From assembly GCF_008107695.1 (NCBI RefSeq), contig NZ_VIRG01000066.1, forward strand, positions 1,364,001 to 1,428,000: a DNA stretch of 64,000 bases, written 5' to 3'. Under the pieces are notes generated by a model. The model did not search any database and was not told the origin of the DNA. It saw nothing but the letters and a program-made list of their open reading frames with translations. Position numbers and translations under genes: made by a program. The DNA comes from Stappia sp. BW2 (GTDB lineage Bacteria; Pseudomonadota; Alphaproteobacteria; Rhizobiales; Stappiaceae). Numbering within the stretch: position 1 is the first letter of the stretch; each line of letters begins with the position of its first letter. This document shows positions 26,660-35,017 of this stretch, one piece after another.

Positions 26660-26921
26660 GAGGAGAACTCTTTCAGGGTTTGTTGAAGTGATTTCACATT
26701 AGAGATTTAGGCTCCGCTTTAAACTGCCGTAACCGCAATCAATATTTTATCTTTTCTCAACATTGGAACCGAGGCTGCGTAGATTTCGAGACTCGCGCGG
26801 CGCGCATCCCGCCCTTTCGTTTGACGGCAACAGGACATCTGCAGACCCTCCGGTGCTTGACAGCACCTTGCCGGGCGGCTTAGGTCCGCGCCAGATTTGT
26901 TAACGCCCGGAGACCATCTGT

Positions 26922-27776
26922 ATGATGACCCACGATCTCGCTTCCCTGTCCAAGACTATCGACGCCGCCTTCGAAGACCGTGCCGCGATCGACACGACAA
27001 CCACCGGCGAGATCCGGGACGCAGTCGAGGAAACACTGAACCTGCTCGACCGGGGCCAGTTGCGTGTTGCCGAAAAGAAAGACGGCGAGTGGACAGTCAA
27101 TCAGTGGGCGAAGAAAGCCGTACTGCTGTCATTCCGACTGAACCCGATGGACATCATCAAGGGTGGTCCCGGCGATGCGACCTGGTGGGACAAGGTGCCG
27201 TCCAAATTCGACGGCTGGCGCGGCATGGATTTCGAAAATGCCGGCTTCCGCGCCGTGCCGAACTGCATCGTTCGCCGTTCGGCCTTTATCGGCAAGGGCG
27301 TTGTCCTGATGCCGTCGTTCGTCAACCTCGGTGCCTATGTTGACGAAGGCACGATGGTCGACACATGGGCAACGGTCGGCTCCTGTGCCCAGATCGGCAA
27401 GAACGTTCACCTGTCCGGCGGCGTTGGCATCGGCGGCGTTCTGGAACCGCTCCAGGCCGGCCCGGTGATCATCGAAGACAATTGCTTCATCGGAGCGCGT
27501 TCCGAAGTGGTGGAAGGCTGCATCGTGCGCGAAGGGTCCGTGCTCGGCATGGGCGTCTTCATCGGCCAGTCCACCAAGATCGTCAACCGCGCGACCGGCG
27601 AGATCACCTACGGCGAAGTGCCGCCGTACTCCGTGGTTGTTGCAGGCTCCATGCCGAGCGCCAAGACGATGGGCAACGGTGAAACCGCACCCAACCTTTA
27701 CTGCGCTGTTATCGTGAAAACGGTCGATGAAAAGACCCGTTCGAAGACCGGTATCAACGAACTTCTGCGCGACTGA
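26922..27776 (+). CDS. dapD: Tetrahydrodipicolinate N-succinyltransferase
   Basis: A 284-residue enzyme of the succinylase branch of lysine/meso-DAP synthesis (tetrahydrodipicolinate plus succinyl-CoA). An N-terminal helical domain (with [20 protein letters not shown]) is followed by the hexapeptide beta-helix: [55 protein letters not shown]. Two ATGs stand together; the first is used here. It is monocistronic, with two hairpins after the stop; dapE, for a later step of the same pathway, lies 0.7 kb away on the other strand. Confidence 0.97.
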   Translation: MMTHDLASLSKTIDAAFEDRAAIDTTTTGEIRDAVEETLNLLDRGQLRVAEKKDGEWTVNQWAKKAVLLSFRLNPMDIIKGGPGDATWWDKVPSKFDGWRGMDFENAGFRAVPNCIVRRSAFIGKGVVLMPSFVNLGAYVDEGTMVDTWATVGSCAQIGKNVHLSGGVGIGGVLEPLQAGPVIIEDNCFIGARSEVVEGCIVREGSVLGMGVFIGQSTKIVNRATGEITYGEVPPYSVVVAGSMPSAKTMGNGETAPNLYCAVIVKTVDEKTRSKTGINELLRD

Positions 27777-27785
27777 CGCAAAGAA

Positions 27786-27851
27786 CGGAGTGCCGCGGGC
27801 ACTCCGTCACCCGAAGTCCGAAAAGCCCCGTCCTCACCCGGCGGGGTTTTT
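27786..27851 (+). terminator. Double hairpin after dapD
   Basis: The first stem is CGGAGTGCC with GGCACTCCG around GCG (27786-27806). The second is AAAAGCCCCG (27821-27830) with CGGGGTTTTT (27842-27851), ending in a run of five T. The second is a textbook rho-independent terminator. Read from the other strand, its A run could also serve the gene ending at 27851. Confidence 0.8.
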
Positions 27852-28444
27852 CATGCGCCCCACAAAAACCCGACGGCCTGAGAGATCACGAGCGTCAGCA
27901 ACACATCCAGAACGACCACACCGATGGTCAGGCTGACGGTCGTCTGAAGCACAATGCGGGCGACCTGGTAACGGTACCAGATGACGGCGACGAGGCAGGT
28001 CAGCGACAACAGCACGACAATGCCGGGCGAGATAAGGTCCAGAAGAAACAGGATGTAAGTGAAAATATAGGGCACCGAGGCCAGCAGGCTGGTCCAGTTG
28101 CGCACCACGATGAACGGCACATAGCGGTGCGAAATGCCGAGCGGTGAGGCCAGCAGTGCCAGCAGCAGCGGCAGCGCCAGCCAGTCGACGCCCATGCCCA
28201 GGAACTGGGCGAACCAGTAACTGCCATCGGGAAAGGCATCCGGATGATAGAGGTTCTCGGCGAAAAACAGCCGCTTTTCCGCAAGGCAGCTGACCACATA
28301 GACCGGCAACAGCAGAAAGATGACGGAAAACGAGCGCCAGAAGCCCTGCACGGACTGGTCGAAGAACGCCATTCCTTCAGGGCGATTGCGCAAAAGCAGC
28401 CAGGAACCGTCCAGTGCCGCGCGAATTTCGACCTTGCTGATCAA
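27851..28444 (-). CDS. Predicted five-helix membrane protein
   Basis: A 197-residue protein with about five membrane segments (SFSVIFLLLPVYVVSCL, WLALPLLLALLASPLGI, LASVPYIFTYILFLLDLI, IVVLLSLTCLVAVIWYRY, VSLTIGVVVLDVLLTLVISQ). I recognise no enzymatic motif. Its start overlaps the dapE stop (ATGA), so it is translated in one operon with dapE and DUF805. Conserved neighbourhood with dapE is usual for this kind of protein in Rhizobiales, but no function is known to me. Confidence 0.75.
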   Translation of the reverse strand: MISKVEIRAALDGSWLLLRNRPEGMAFFDQSVQGFWRSFSVIFLLLPVYVVSCLAEKRLFFAENLYHPDAFPDGSYWFAQFLGMGVDWLALPLLLALLASPLGISHRYVPFIVVRNWTSLLASVPYIFTYILFLLDLISPGIVVLLSLTCLVAVIWYRYQVARIVLQTTVSLTIGVVVLDVLLTLVISQAVGFLWGA

Positions 28445-29613
28445 TTCCCGTCTGCTCCAGAAAAATAGCTGAAAAGGAATTTCTTGTAGATTGCGGCGAG
28501 CCGGTCAAGGTCATCGACCGCGACACATTCGTCAACCTTGTGCATTGTCTGACCGACAAGGCCGAATTCGACAACCGGGCAGTAGTTCTTGATGAAGCGG
28601 GCGTCAGACGTTCCCCCACCTGTCGAAAGCTCCGGAGCGCGGCCGGTTTCCGCTTCCACCGCCTTGCTCAGGGCTTCGATCAGAACGTCGTCTCGTGTCA
28701 GGAAGGATTCGCTGGCATCGCGCTTGAATTCCAGATCGAGCGCGCGTTTTCCCAGATCCACACCTTCCAGTGTCTCCGTGATACGGGCCTTGAGGCTTTC
28801 AAGCGTCCATTCGTCGTTGTAGCGAATGTTGAAACGGGCCTCTGCGCGGGCCGGAATGACGTTGGAAGCAGGATTGCCGACATCGACGGAGACGATCTCC
28901 AGATTGGACGGCTGAAAGCGCTCGTTGCCCTTGTCCAGTTCCAGCGCGTCAAGCGCGACCAAAAGACGGAGAAGGCCCGGGATCGGATTGTCGGCCAGAT
29001 GCGGATAGGCGACGTGCCCCTGAACACCGCGAACGGTGATCGTGCCGGACAGCGATCCACGCCGGCCGACTTTGATGGCATCGCCGAGTTTGTCCGGATT
29101 GGTCGGCTCACCGACAATGCAGGCATCGAATACATGCCCTTGTTCTTTGGCCCATTGCAGCAGCTTGACGGTGCCGTTGACCGCCGGACCTTCCTCGTCA
29201 CCGGTAATGAGAAAGGAAATCGTCCCGCCGAAATCCGGGCCTTTTTCCGCGACATAGTCGAGCGCTGCCGCCGCAAAGGCAGCAATGCCGCCTTTCATGT
29301 CGACCGCACCGCGGCCGTACAGCACACCATCGTCGATCATCCCCTCGAAGGGGCCATGACGCCAGTCACTCTCGGTGCCGGCCGGAACCACATCCGTGTG
29401 GCCTGCAAAGACGAAATGCGGAGCACCGCTGCCGATGGAGGCAAACAGGTTCTCCACGTCAGGCGTGTCCTCATCCTGGAAGGTAACCCGCGAGACATCG
29501 AAACCCGCCTTGCCGAGCAACGCTTCCAGCGAGGCCAGGGCGCCACCTTCGGCTGGGGTCACGGACGGGCAACGGATCAGGTCCTGTGCGATGGCGACGG
29601 CGGAAGTGGGCAT
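28441..29613 (-). CDS. dapE: Succinyl-diaminopimelate desuccinylase
   Basis: A 390-residue M20-family zinc hydrolase that removes succinate from N-succinyl-LL-DAP in lysine and peptidoglycan synthesis. Metal-site motifs in order: FAGHTDVVPAG (His), YGRGAVDMKGG (Asp), ITGDEEGPA (Glu-Glu), CIVGEPTN, and near the C-terminus LSTGGGTSDARF. All ligands are present. It lies between DUF805 (44 bases upstream) and the membrane protein (4-base overlap). Confidence 0.96.
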   Translation of the reverse strand: MPTSAVAIAQDLIRCPSVTPAEGGALASLEALLGKAGFDVSRVTFQDEDTPDVENLFASIGSGAPHFVFAGHTDVVPAGTESDWRHGPFEGMIDDGVLYGRGAVDMKGGIAAFAAAALDYVAEKGPDFGGTISFLITGDEEGPAVNGTVKLLQWAKEQGHVFDACIVGEPTNPDKLGDAIKVGRRGSLSGTITVRGVQGHVAYPHLADNPIPGLLRLLVALDALELDKGNERFQPSNLEIVSVDVGNPASNVIPARAEARFNIRYNDEWTLESLKARITETLEGVDLGKRALDLEFKRDASESFLTRDDVLIEALSKAVEAETGRAPELSTGGGTSDARFIKNYCPVVEFGLVGQTMHKVDECVAVDDLDRLAAIYKKFLFSYFSGADGN

Positions 29614-29657
29614 GAAGCAGTCTCTTTAGGTTCGTCTTATGCGGGGCTCACGCGCGC

Positions 29658-30083
29658 TCAGCGCTTGCGCCAGTAACTGTTGGGCATCGGGCCATGGCGG
29701 TTCGGCTGGTTCTGACTGGGCACAACCCCGAGAAAGATCAGCATGATCACGTTCAGGATCGGTACGAAGATCAACAGTCCGAGGAAACCGCTCTGGCCGA
29801 TATCCTGCAAGCGCTTGATGACCAGCGCCAGTTCAACCCACTGCAGCACGAAAAACAGCACAGGGAACAGCGGGTTTGTGCCGATATAGTCGCCGGACAT
29901 CAAGGAATCTGCTGTCGGCGTTTCAGCGGAGGAAAGCCACCAGATCCGAAGGGCGATGCCGAACACGACCCAGCTGATCAGGAAACATAACCAATATGGC
30001 TCCCGGCCCATACGGCCGATGGGACTCAACAGGGCCCAGATCGGCCCCGGGGCTGTGTTCGCGCTCTGTTGGGGCGTTGTCAT
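29658..30083 (-). CDS. DUF805 membrane protein
   Basis: A 141-residue inner-membrane protein of the DUF805 (YhaH-like) family: GRMGREPYWLCFLISWVVFG is the signature start, followed by VIKRLQDIGQSGFLGLLIFVPILN. It has about four helices. The ATG at 30083 gives MTTPQQSANTAPG. The open frame continues about 42 codons upstream but without family similarity. It lies 44 bases before dapE, same strand; the function is unknown. Confidence 0.82.
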   Translation of the reverse strand: MTTPQQSANTAPGPIWALLSPIGRMGREPYWLCFLISWVVFGIALRIWWLSSAETPTADSLMSGDYIGTNPLFPVLFFVLQWVELALVIKRLQDIGQSGFLGLLIFVPILNVIMLIFLGVVPSQNQPNRHGPMPNSYWRKR

Positions 30084-30308
30084 TCCGTCCAGCTTTGGTT
30101 CGATTGATCTGGCAAGGAGGTAGACGCATACGCGGGCCGGATCAAGCTCTGTTACGCAGTCGCACCAGTCTTTGCCAGCTCGTAATCCTGCAAATGGGGC
30201 CAGCCGCAAGGATTGCAGGCCGTGACCCTGGGTAATTTTAATGGATTTTGCACGTTCGGCGTGTCAATCCTAACATCAAGGGTTGATTGCTGACGAGGGG
30301 GCTCGCTG

Positions 30309-32561
30309 ATGACCGGTGACTGGAAGACGAAACTAACGGCCTGTACATTCTCGCTTATTCTGAGCTTCTTGACAATTTTGTCGCTGCCGGCCAACGCACA
30401 GGATGCGGGCAAGAGTCTTCCCACACAACTTCAACCTGAAGCCATGGAAAAGCTTGTTTCCGATCTCGATCCGGAACAGGTGAAGGCACTCACGGACCTG
30501 ATGACCCTGCTGCAGCAAGGTGCCGCAGCCAAAGGCCAGCAAACCCCACAGCCGTCCGAAGAAGTCGAATTCATCGACAAGGTGCAGGCAACGGCCGATC
30601 AATTCGGCGGGATGATTGCCAACAACTTCAAAACAATTCCGGTGCTTTTCACCAGCCTGTTCAGCAGTATCGAGGCGCTTTTCGAAGGCTCTATCGCCGG
30701 GCCGGTGCATATCCTCCTTGGCGCAATTGCGTTGATCCTGGCAGCGGGCTTCATCGCCGAATTCCTGGTCAACCGGCTGTTCGCCTCCCGCCGCGACAAA
30801 ATCCGGAGCCATGCTCCCGGCAGTCTTTTTGAAACGGTCAAGCTGGTTTCAACGCGCGCCGCGCTCGATCTTGGCGGACTGATCGTTTTCGCCATCGTGG
30901 GGTTTGCAGTCGGAAAGATTGCGATCTTCGACCCTGTCGCACGGACATTTGCCTTTCAGGCGGTTTATTGGATCGTCTTCCTGCCGCGCATTGTTGCTGC
31001 CCTGCTCCGCTTCGCCCTCGCCCCCCATCGCAGCGAGTTGCGCCTCGTCACCGCGGACGACGCCACTGCCAAATCGCTCTACCGCAGCTTCACCAGCCTC
31101 TTTGCCTTTGTCGGCATCACCTTTTTCCTGCGCAACGTGATGATAGAAGCCGGGTATGGCGAAGTTGCCGAAACCTTCCGCTTCTTTATCGGGTTTGGTG
31201 TCAATCTGTGGATCGCCATAGCCATCTGGAACACCCGGCATGGCCTGACGAGCATCATTTTGGGTGATGAACACGAGCCGACCAGCGGGCTTGAACGCAT
31301 GGCCCGCTTCTGGCCCTATTTCTCGATTGCCTTCATCGTCTTCAACTGGCTGCTGGTTCAGGTGACCACCAGCATGGGCATCGAAGCGCTGACGGCCGGC
31401 AGGTCCCTTGCCGTGATTTCCCTCGTGGTGTTCGCGCCGTTCCTGGACACGATGGTGCGCGGCATCGTCTCGCATATCATTCCCCCCATGCATGGGGAGG
31501 GTCCGGTTGCCGAGGCCGCGCACATGCAGACACGGCACAGCTATGTCCGCATCGCCAGGGTTGCCCTGCTGGCTTTTCTGGTGCTGATGGTCGGCAGGAT
31601 TTACGGCCTCAATCTGCTCGCGCTCGGTGCCGAAGACGGATCTGCGGTCGCCCGGCATACGGTCATCTTCCTGCTTATTCTGGCTGCCGGTTACCTTGCC
31701 TGGGAAATTACCAATCTCTGGGTTGCCCACCAGCTTGCCAAGGATTCCCCGCCACCTTCCAACGAAGATGAAGACGCAGAGATGGGCGGCGCCGGAAAAT
31801 CGCGCCTGGCGACGATCCTGCCGCTGATCCGCGCCGTGGTGCAGATCACGATCCTTGTCCTGACCGTGCTGCTCGCGCTCAGTCAACTTGGCATCAACAT
31901 CACACCGCTTCTGGCCGGTGCCGGTGTCGTCGGTCTTGCTGTCGGCTTCGGCGCGCAGACACTCGTCCGCGATGTCGTTTCAGGTGTCTTCTTCTTGATG
32001 GACGATGCCTTCCGTCTGGGCGAATTCATCGACGCAGGCGGCACCCAGGGCACCATCGAGAAAATCTCGATCAGATCGCTGCAACTGCGCGGCACGCGCG
32101 GTGCCGTTCATATCGTCCCCTATGGCGAGATCCCGAAACTCACCAACCTGTCCCGCGACTGGGTGATCATGAAACTGAAGTTCACCGTGCCTTTCGACAC
32201 AGATGTCGAAAAGGTTCGCAAGCTCTTCAAGCGGATCGGCCAGGACATCATGCAGATGGAGGAGTTCAAGGACGACATTCTGGCCCCGTTCAAGGGACAG
32301 GGCGTCGCCGACGTCGACGACGTCGGCATTGTGGTGCGCGGCAAATATACCACGAAGCCCGGCAAGCAATTCGGCATCCGCAAGGAAATCTACAAGCGCG
32401 TCCAGCAGGCGTTCGACGAAAACGGCATCCAGTTCGCGCGCAAGGAAGTGCGGGTCAACATTCCAGACAACGCCAAGCTGGACGACAAGCAGAAGGAAGC
32501 CGTCACGGCAGCAGCCGCTGCCGCGGCCGCCGACATGGACAAGAAACCGGCTGCGGAATAA
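30309..32561 (+). CDS. Large MscS-family mechanosensitive channel
   Basis: A 750-residue protein. A signal peptide (cleavage near LPANA-QD, residue 31) is followed by a periplasmic helical segment, about ten membrane helices, and a C-terminal MscS core. The core carries the pore helix LLAGAGVVGLAVGFGAQTLV and then VSGVFFLMDDAFRLGEFIDA, the beta domain GTQGTIEKISIRSLQLRGTR, and a cytosolic vestibule. The Ala/Lys-rich tail ends in KKPAAE. It belongs to the YbiO/MscK-like long channels that release solutes on osmotic downshock. Single gene, hairpin downstream. Confidence 0.9.
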   Translation: MTGDWKTKLTACTFSLILSFLTILSLPANAQDAGKSLPTQLQPEAMEKLVSDLDPEQVKALTDLMTLLQQGAAAKGQQTPQPSEEVEFIDKVQATADQFGGMIANNFKTIPVLFTSLFSSIEALFEGSIAGPVHILLGAIALILAAGFIAEFLVNRLFASRRDKIRSHAPGSLFETVKLVSTRAALDLGGLIVFAIVGFAVGKIAIFDPVARTFAFQAVYWIVFLPRIVAALLRFALAPHRSELRLVTADDATAKSLYRSFTSLFAFVGITFFLRNVMIEAGYGEVAETFRFFIGFGVNLWIAIAIWNTRHGLTSIILGDEHEPTSGLERMARFWPYFSIAFIVFNWLLVQVTTSMGIEALTAGRSLAVISLVVFAPFLDTMVRGIVSHIIPPMHGEGPVAEAAHMQTRHSYVRIARVALLAFLVLMVGRIYGLNLLALGAEDGSAVARHTVIFLLILAAGYLAWEITNLWVAHQLAKDSPPPSNEDEDAEMGGAGKSRLATILPLIRAVVQITILVLTVLLALSQLGINITPLLAGAGVVGLAVGFGAQTLVRDVVSGVFFLMDDAFRLGEFIDAGGTQGTIEKISIRSLQLRGTRGAVHIVPYGEIPKLTNLSRDWVIMKLKFTVPFDTDVEKVRKLFKRIGQDIMQMEEFKDDILAPFKGQGVADVDDVGIVVRGKYTTKPGKQFGIRKEIYKRVQQAFDENGIQFARKEVRVNIPDNAKLDDKQKEAVTAAAAAAAADMDKKPAAE

Positions 32562-32594
32562 GCCCTCGGCCTTGCTTCAGTTGCAACTAACCGG

Positions 32595-32623
32595 CCTACC
32601 GCTTTGCCTGTGAAAGCGGTAGG
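32595..32623 (+). terminator. Hairpin after the MscS gene
   Basis: CCTACCGCTTT (32595-32605) and AAAGCGGTAGG (32613-32623) form a perfect 11-bp stem with a 7-base loop, 34 bases after the stop. No strong T run follows, so it may act with the palindrome just downstream. Confidence 0.6.
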
Positions 32624-32636
32624 CACAGCGTTTGTG

Positions 32637-32756
32637 GCCCATCTTTCGAGACGGTCTGGCAGCCTCCTCAGGATGAGGCCGCGGTTTTTTGAAGCCTTTC
32701 CTCCCCTTATCGCCTCATCCTGAGGAGCCGCGGTAACAGCGTCTCGAAGGATGGCC
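32637..32756. repeat. Nested palindromic intergenic repeat
   Basis: Outer arms with TTCGAGACG (about 32645-32653) and CGTCTCGAA (32740-32748) and inner arms CTCCTCAGGATGAGG (32664-32678) and CCTCATCCTGAGGAG (32713-32727, perfect complement) build a long stem. The CTCAGGATGAGG/CGTCTCGAAGGATG pattern is a known type of dispersed palindrome in Rhizobiales. It is unlike the repeat at 16922 in sequence. The rest of the 32562-32949 gap shows no gene. Confidence 0.75.
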
Positions 32757-32949
32757 AAAAACGCTGGGACCAAAGCGTCAGCCCTCTTTTCACGACCGGA
32801 TAAGCCGACACCCGGGTCAACCTGTGCTTCGGGCCGGATTTAACCGGCCTATACGCCCTTCTCCCGATTGAGCCGGACGCCAATCCGTGCCTAAGATTGC
32901 ATGTCCGCGGGAGGCGGGCAGGCAAATGCTTTTGGGAGGAAGCCGCCTG

Positions 32950-33771
32950 ATGAGTGACAACACGTCGACCCCGCATGGCGGCGGGGCAGCCGCGACCGAT
33001 GGGCTGCGGCCCATGCCGAAGGTCAACAGGATTACCGTCAACGATGTGATCGACGCGTTTGCGGCGGGCCTTGCCGATTTTCGCAGGGCGCCGATCTACG
33101 GCATTGCCATCGGGTCGGTTTTCGCTGTTGGTGGCCTGTTCGTCGTTTTGAGCGCAGCCGCCCTCAACATGAGCTACCTGTCCTATCCGGCAGCGGCCGG
33201 GTTCGTGCTGATCGGGCCGTTTGCCGCGGTCGGCCTCTACGAAGTCAGCCGTCGTCTTCAGAACGGGGAGCCGCTGTCGTGGTCACGACTCTTCGGCACC
33301 ATGTGGGCCCAGAAGAGCCGGGAACTCTCCTGGATGGCCTTCGTGGTTCTGTTTATCCAGATCATGTGGATGTATCAGGTGCGCCTGCTTCTGGCGCTGT
33401 TCCTCGGCTTCCGGTCCTTTGCCTCGTTCGAGGAGTTTCTGACTCAGGTCATCTCGACCCCGGAAGGCCTGATGTTCCTGGCCGTCGGTCATGTGGTCGG
33501 CGCGATCCTGTCACTGATCCTGTTTTCGCTGACCGTGGTGTCGTTTCCGCTGCTGATGGAAGAAGACCGGGACTTCATCACCGCCATGATCACCAGCGTA
33601 CGCGCCGTGTTCACTTCGCCCGTCCCGATGATCGGCTGGGCCTTTGTCGTGACCGCTGTGCTGATCGTGTCGATGGCACCGGCGTTCCTGGGTCTGATCG
33701 TGTCCCTGCCGATACTCGGTCACACGACCTGGCATCTTTACAAGAAGTGCGTGGAGATCCCGGAGGCCTGA
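32950..33771 (+). CDS. DUF2189 membrane protein
   Basis: A 273-residue protein: a soluble start, ITVNDVIDAFAAGLADFRRA (about 28-47, the DUF2189 signature), then about six membrane helices including PIYGIAIGSVFAVGGLFVVL and FVLIGPFAAVGLYEVSRRLQ. The C-terminus is TTWHLYKKCVEIPEA. GGGAGGA lies 9 bases before the ATG. The final 90 bases (33682-33771) recur at 39149-39237 with about 80 of 89 positions equal. The family is common in alphaproteobacteria; the function is unknown. Confidence 0.85.
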   Translation: MSDNTSTPHGGGAAATDGLRPMPKVNRITVNDVIDAFAAGLADFRRAPIYGIAIGSVFAVGGLFVVLSAAALNMSYLSYPAAAGFVLIGPFAAVGLYEVSRRLQNGEPLSWSRLFGTMWAQKSRELSWMAFVVLFIQIMWMYQVRLLLALFLGFRSFASFEEFLTQVISTPEGLMFLAVGHVVGAILSLILFSLTVVSFPLLMEEDRDFITAMITSVRAVFTSPVPMIGWAFVVTAVLIVSMAPAFLGLIVSLPILGHTTWHLYKKCVEIPEA

Positions 33772-33874
33772 TCATGGGAAGGCCTGCCCCCCCAGAAGGC
33801 GCGCAAGCGCCGGCCGGGGAAACGAAACTGGTGCGACTGTGCAATGGCGCGTTCGGGCAATCGCAGCGCGAGCG

Positions 33875-35014
33875 TCAGGCAGATAGGATCTTGCGGAAGC
33901 GCAGCAGCACGATGACCAGAGCCGCTGCGGACATCGCGCTCATCGCCAGCATTTCCCCACCGACCAGTCCGAAACCGCTGCCCCTGTAAAGGACAGACTG
34001 GGTAAAGCGGACAAAATGCGGCGACGGGCTGACAGTTAGGATGACTGCCTGCAGCCAGCCGGGCATCGACTCCAGCGGCGTCATTCCGCCCGACAGCAGG
34101 ATCATGACGATGATGACGGGGATCACGAGCAGGCCGAACTGGCCCATCGACCGGGTGAAGCTGGCCAGAAGCAGACCGATGCTGGCGATGGCGGCAATAT
34201 AGATCGCAGACCCCGCCACAAAGAGTCCGAGCGATCCCGCAACAGGCACGCCGATCAGAAATTCGACCACGAAGATGAGGCTCAACACCGTTGCCGCCAG
34301 GATGACGAGGGCTGTTGCCAGGATTTTCGAGACGACGATCTCATGCGGGCGAACCGGCATTACCAGCACATGTTCGATGGTTCCGTGTTCTCGTTCGCGG
34401 ATCATCGATGCGCCCGAGAGGATCAGGGTCAAAATGGTGATGGAGTTCATGAGCTGCATCACCGAGGTGAACCATTCCGGTGTCAGGTTCGGGTTGTATC
34501 GGTTGCGGAAGACCACATCGACCAGCCCTGTCCCTCTGCCCGGCAGATCGAAATACCGTGCGATTTCCTCGGACAACAGACCGGTCATGAAAGTCGCGCC
34601 GTTGCCTGCGTGCGCTACCGCCGTGGCATCGATGTCGAGTTCGAGCGTCGCTTTCCTGCCGGCGCGCAGATCGCGCTCGAAGTTAGGCGGGATCGACAGG
34701 ATCAGGACATGATCGCCCCGCTTCAGGGCTGCCTCTGCTTCTTTTGGATCGAGCGGGACGGGAGCCGCGAAGAGCGGTGGCTGGACCACGTCGGCCAGTC
34801 GTCTCGACAACATGCTGTGATCTTCGTCGACCACGGCCGTCGACAGGTCCTTGATGTCGGTCGAGACCGCGTAGCTCACCATGTAGGTCGCAATGGTGAA
34901 GACATAGACGATCAGAGCCAGCATCAGCGTGTCGCCGCGTATGGCGCGCAGCTCCTTTACCGTCAGCAGGAGGATGTGTCTGACACTGGTCATCATCGAA
35001 GGAGACCCACGCAT
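33875..35014 (-). CDS. ABC-2 type transporter permease (YhhJ-like)
   Basis: A 379-residue inner-membrane permease of the ABC-2 drug/toxin export type. One N-terminal helix (LMLALIVYVFTIATYMVSYA), a periplasmic domain of about 150 residues, then five helices, with the family signature REREHGTIEHVLVMPVRPHE. The last gene of the MFP-RbbA-permease operon, 3 bases after the RbbA-like gene. Starts at 35014 or at the MMTSVR pair (34996/34993) are possible. Probably forms the channel together with the C-terminal membrane part of the RbbA-like protein. Confidence 0.88.
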   Translation of the reverse strand: MRGSPSMMTSVRHILLLTVKELRAIRGDTLMLALIVYVFTIATYMVSYAVSTDIKDLSTAVVDEDHSMLSRRLADVVQPPLFAAPVPLDPKEAEAALKRGDHVLILSIPPNFERDLRAGRKATLELDIDATAVAHAGNGATFMTGLLSEEIARYFDLPGRGTGLVDVVFRNRYNPNLTPEWFTSVMQLMNSITILTLILSGASMIREREHGTIEHVLVMPVRPHEIVVSKILATALVILAATVLSLIFVVEFLIGVPVAGSLGLFVAGSAIYIAAIASIGLLLASFTRSMGQFGLLVIPVIIVMILLSGGMTPLESMPGWLQAVILTVSPSPHFVRFTQSVLYRGSGFGLVGGEMLAMSAMSAAALVIVLLRFRKILSA

Positions 35015-35017
35015 CGC

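Noticed and set aside
33774-33989. Plus-strand ORF MGRPAPPEGAQ after the DUF2189 gene
   Set aside because: It runs into the 3' end of the permease gene on the other strand and lacks a ribosome binding site.
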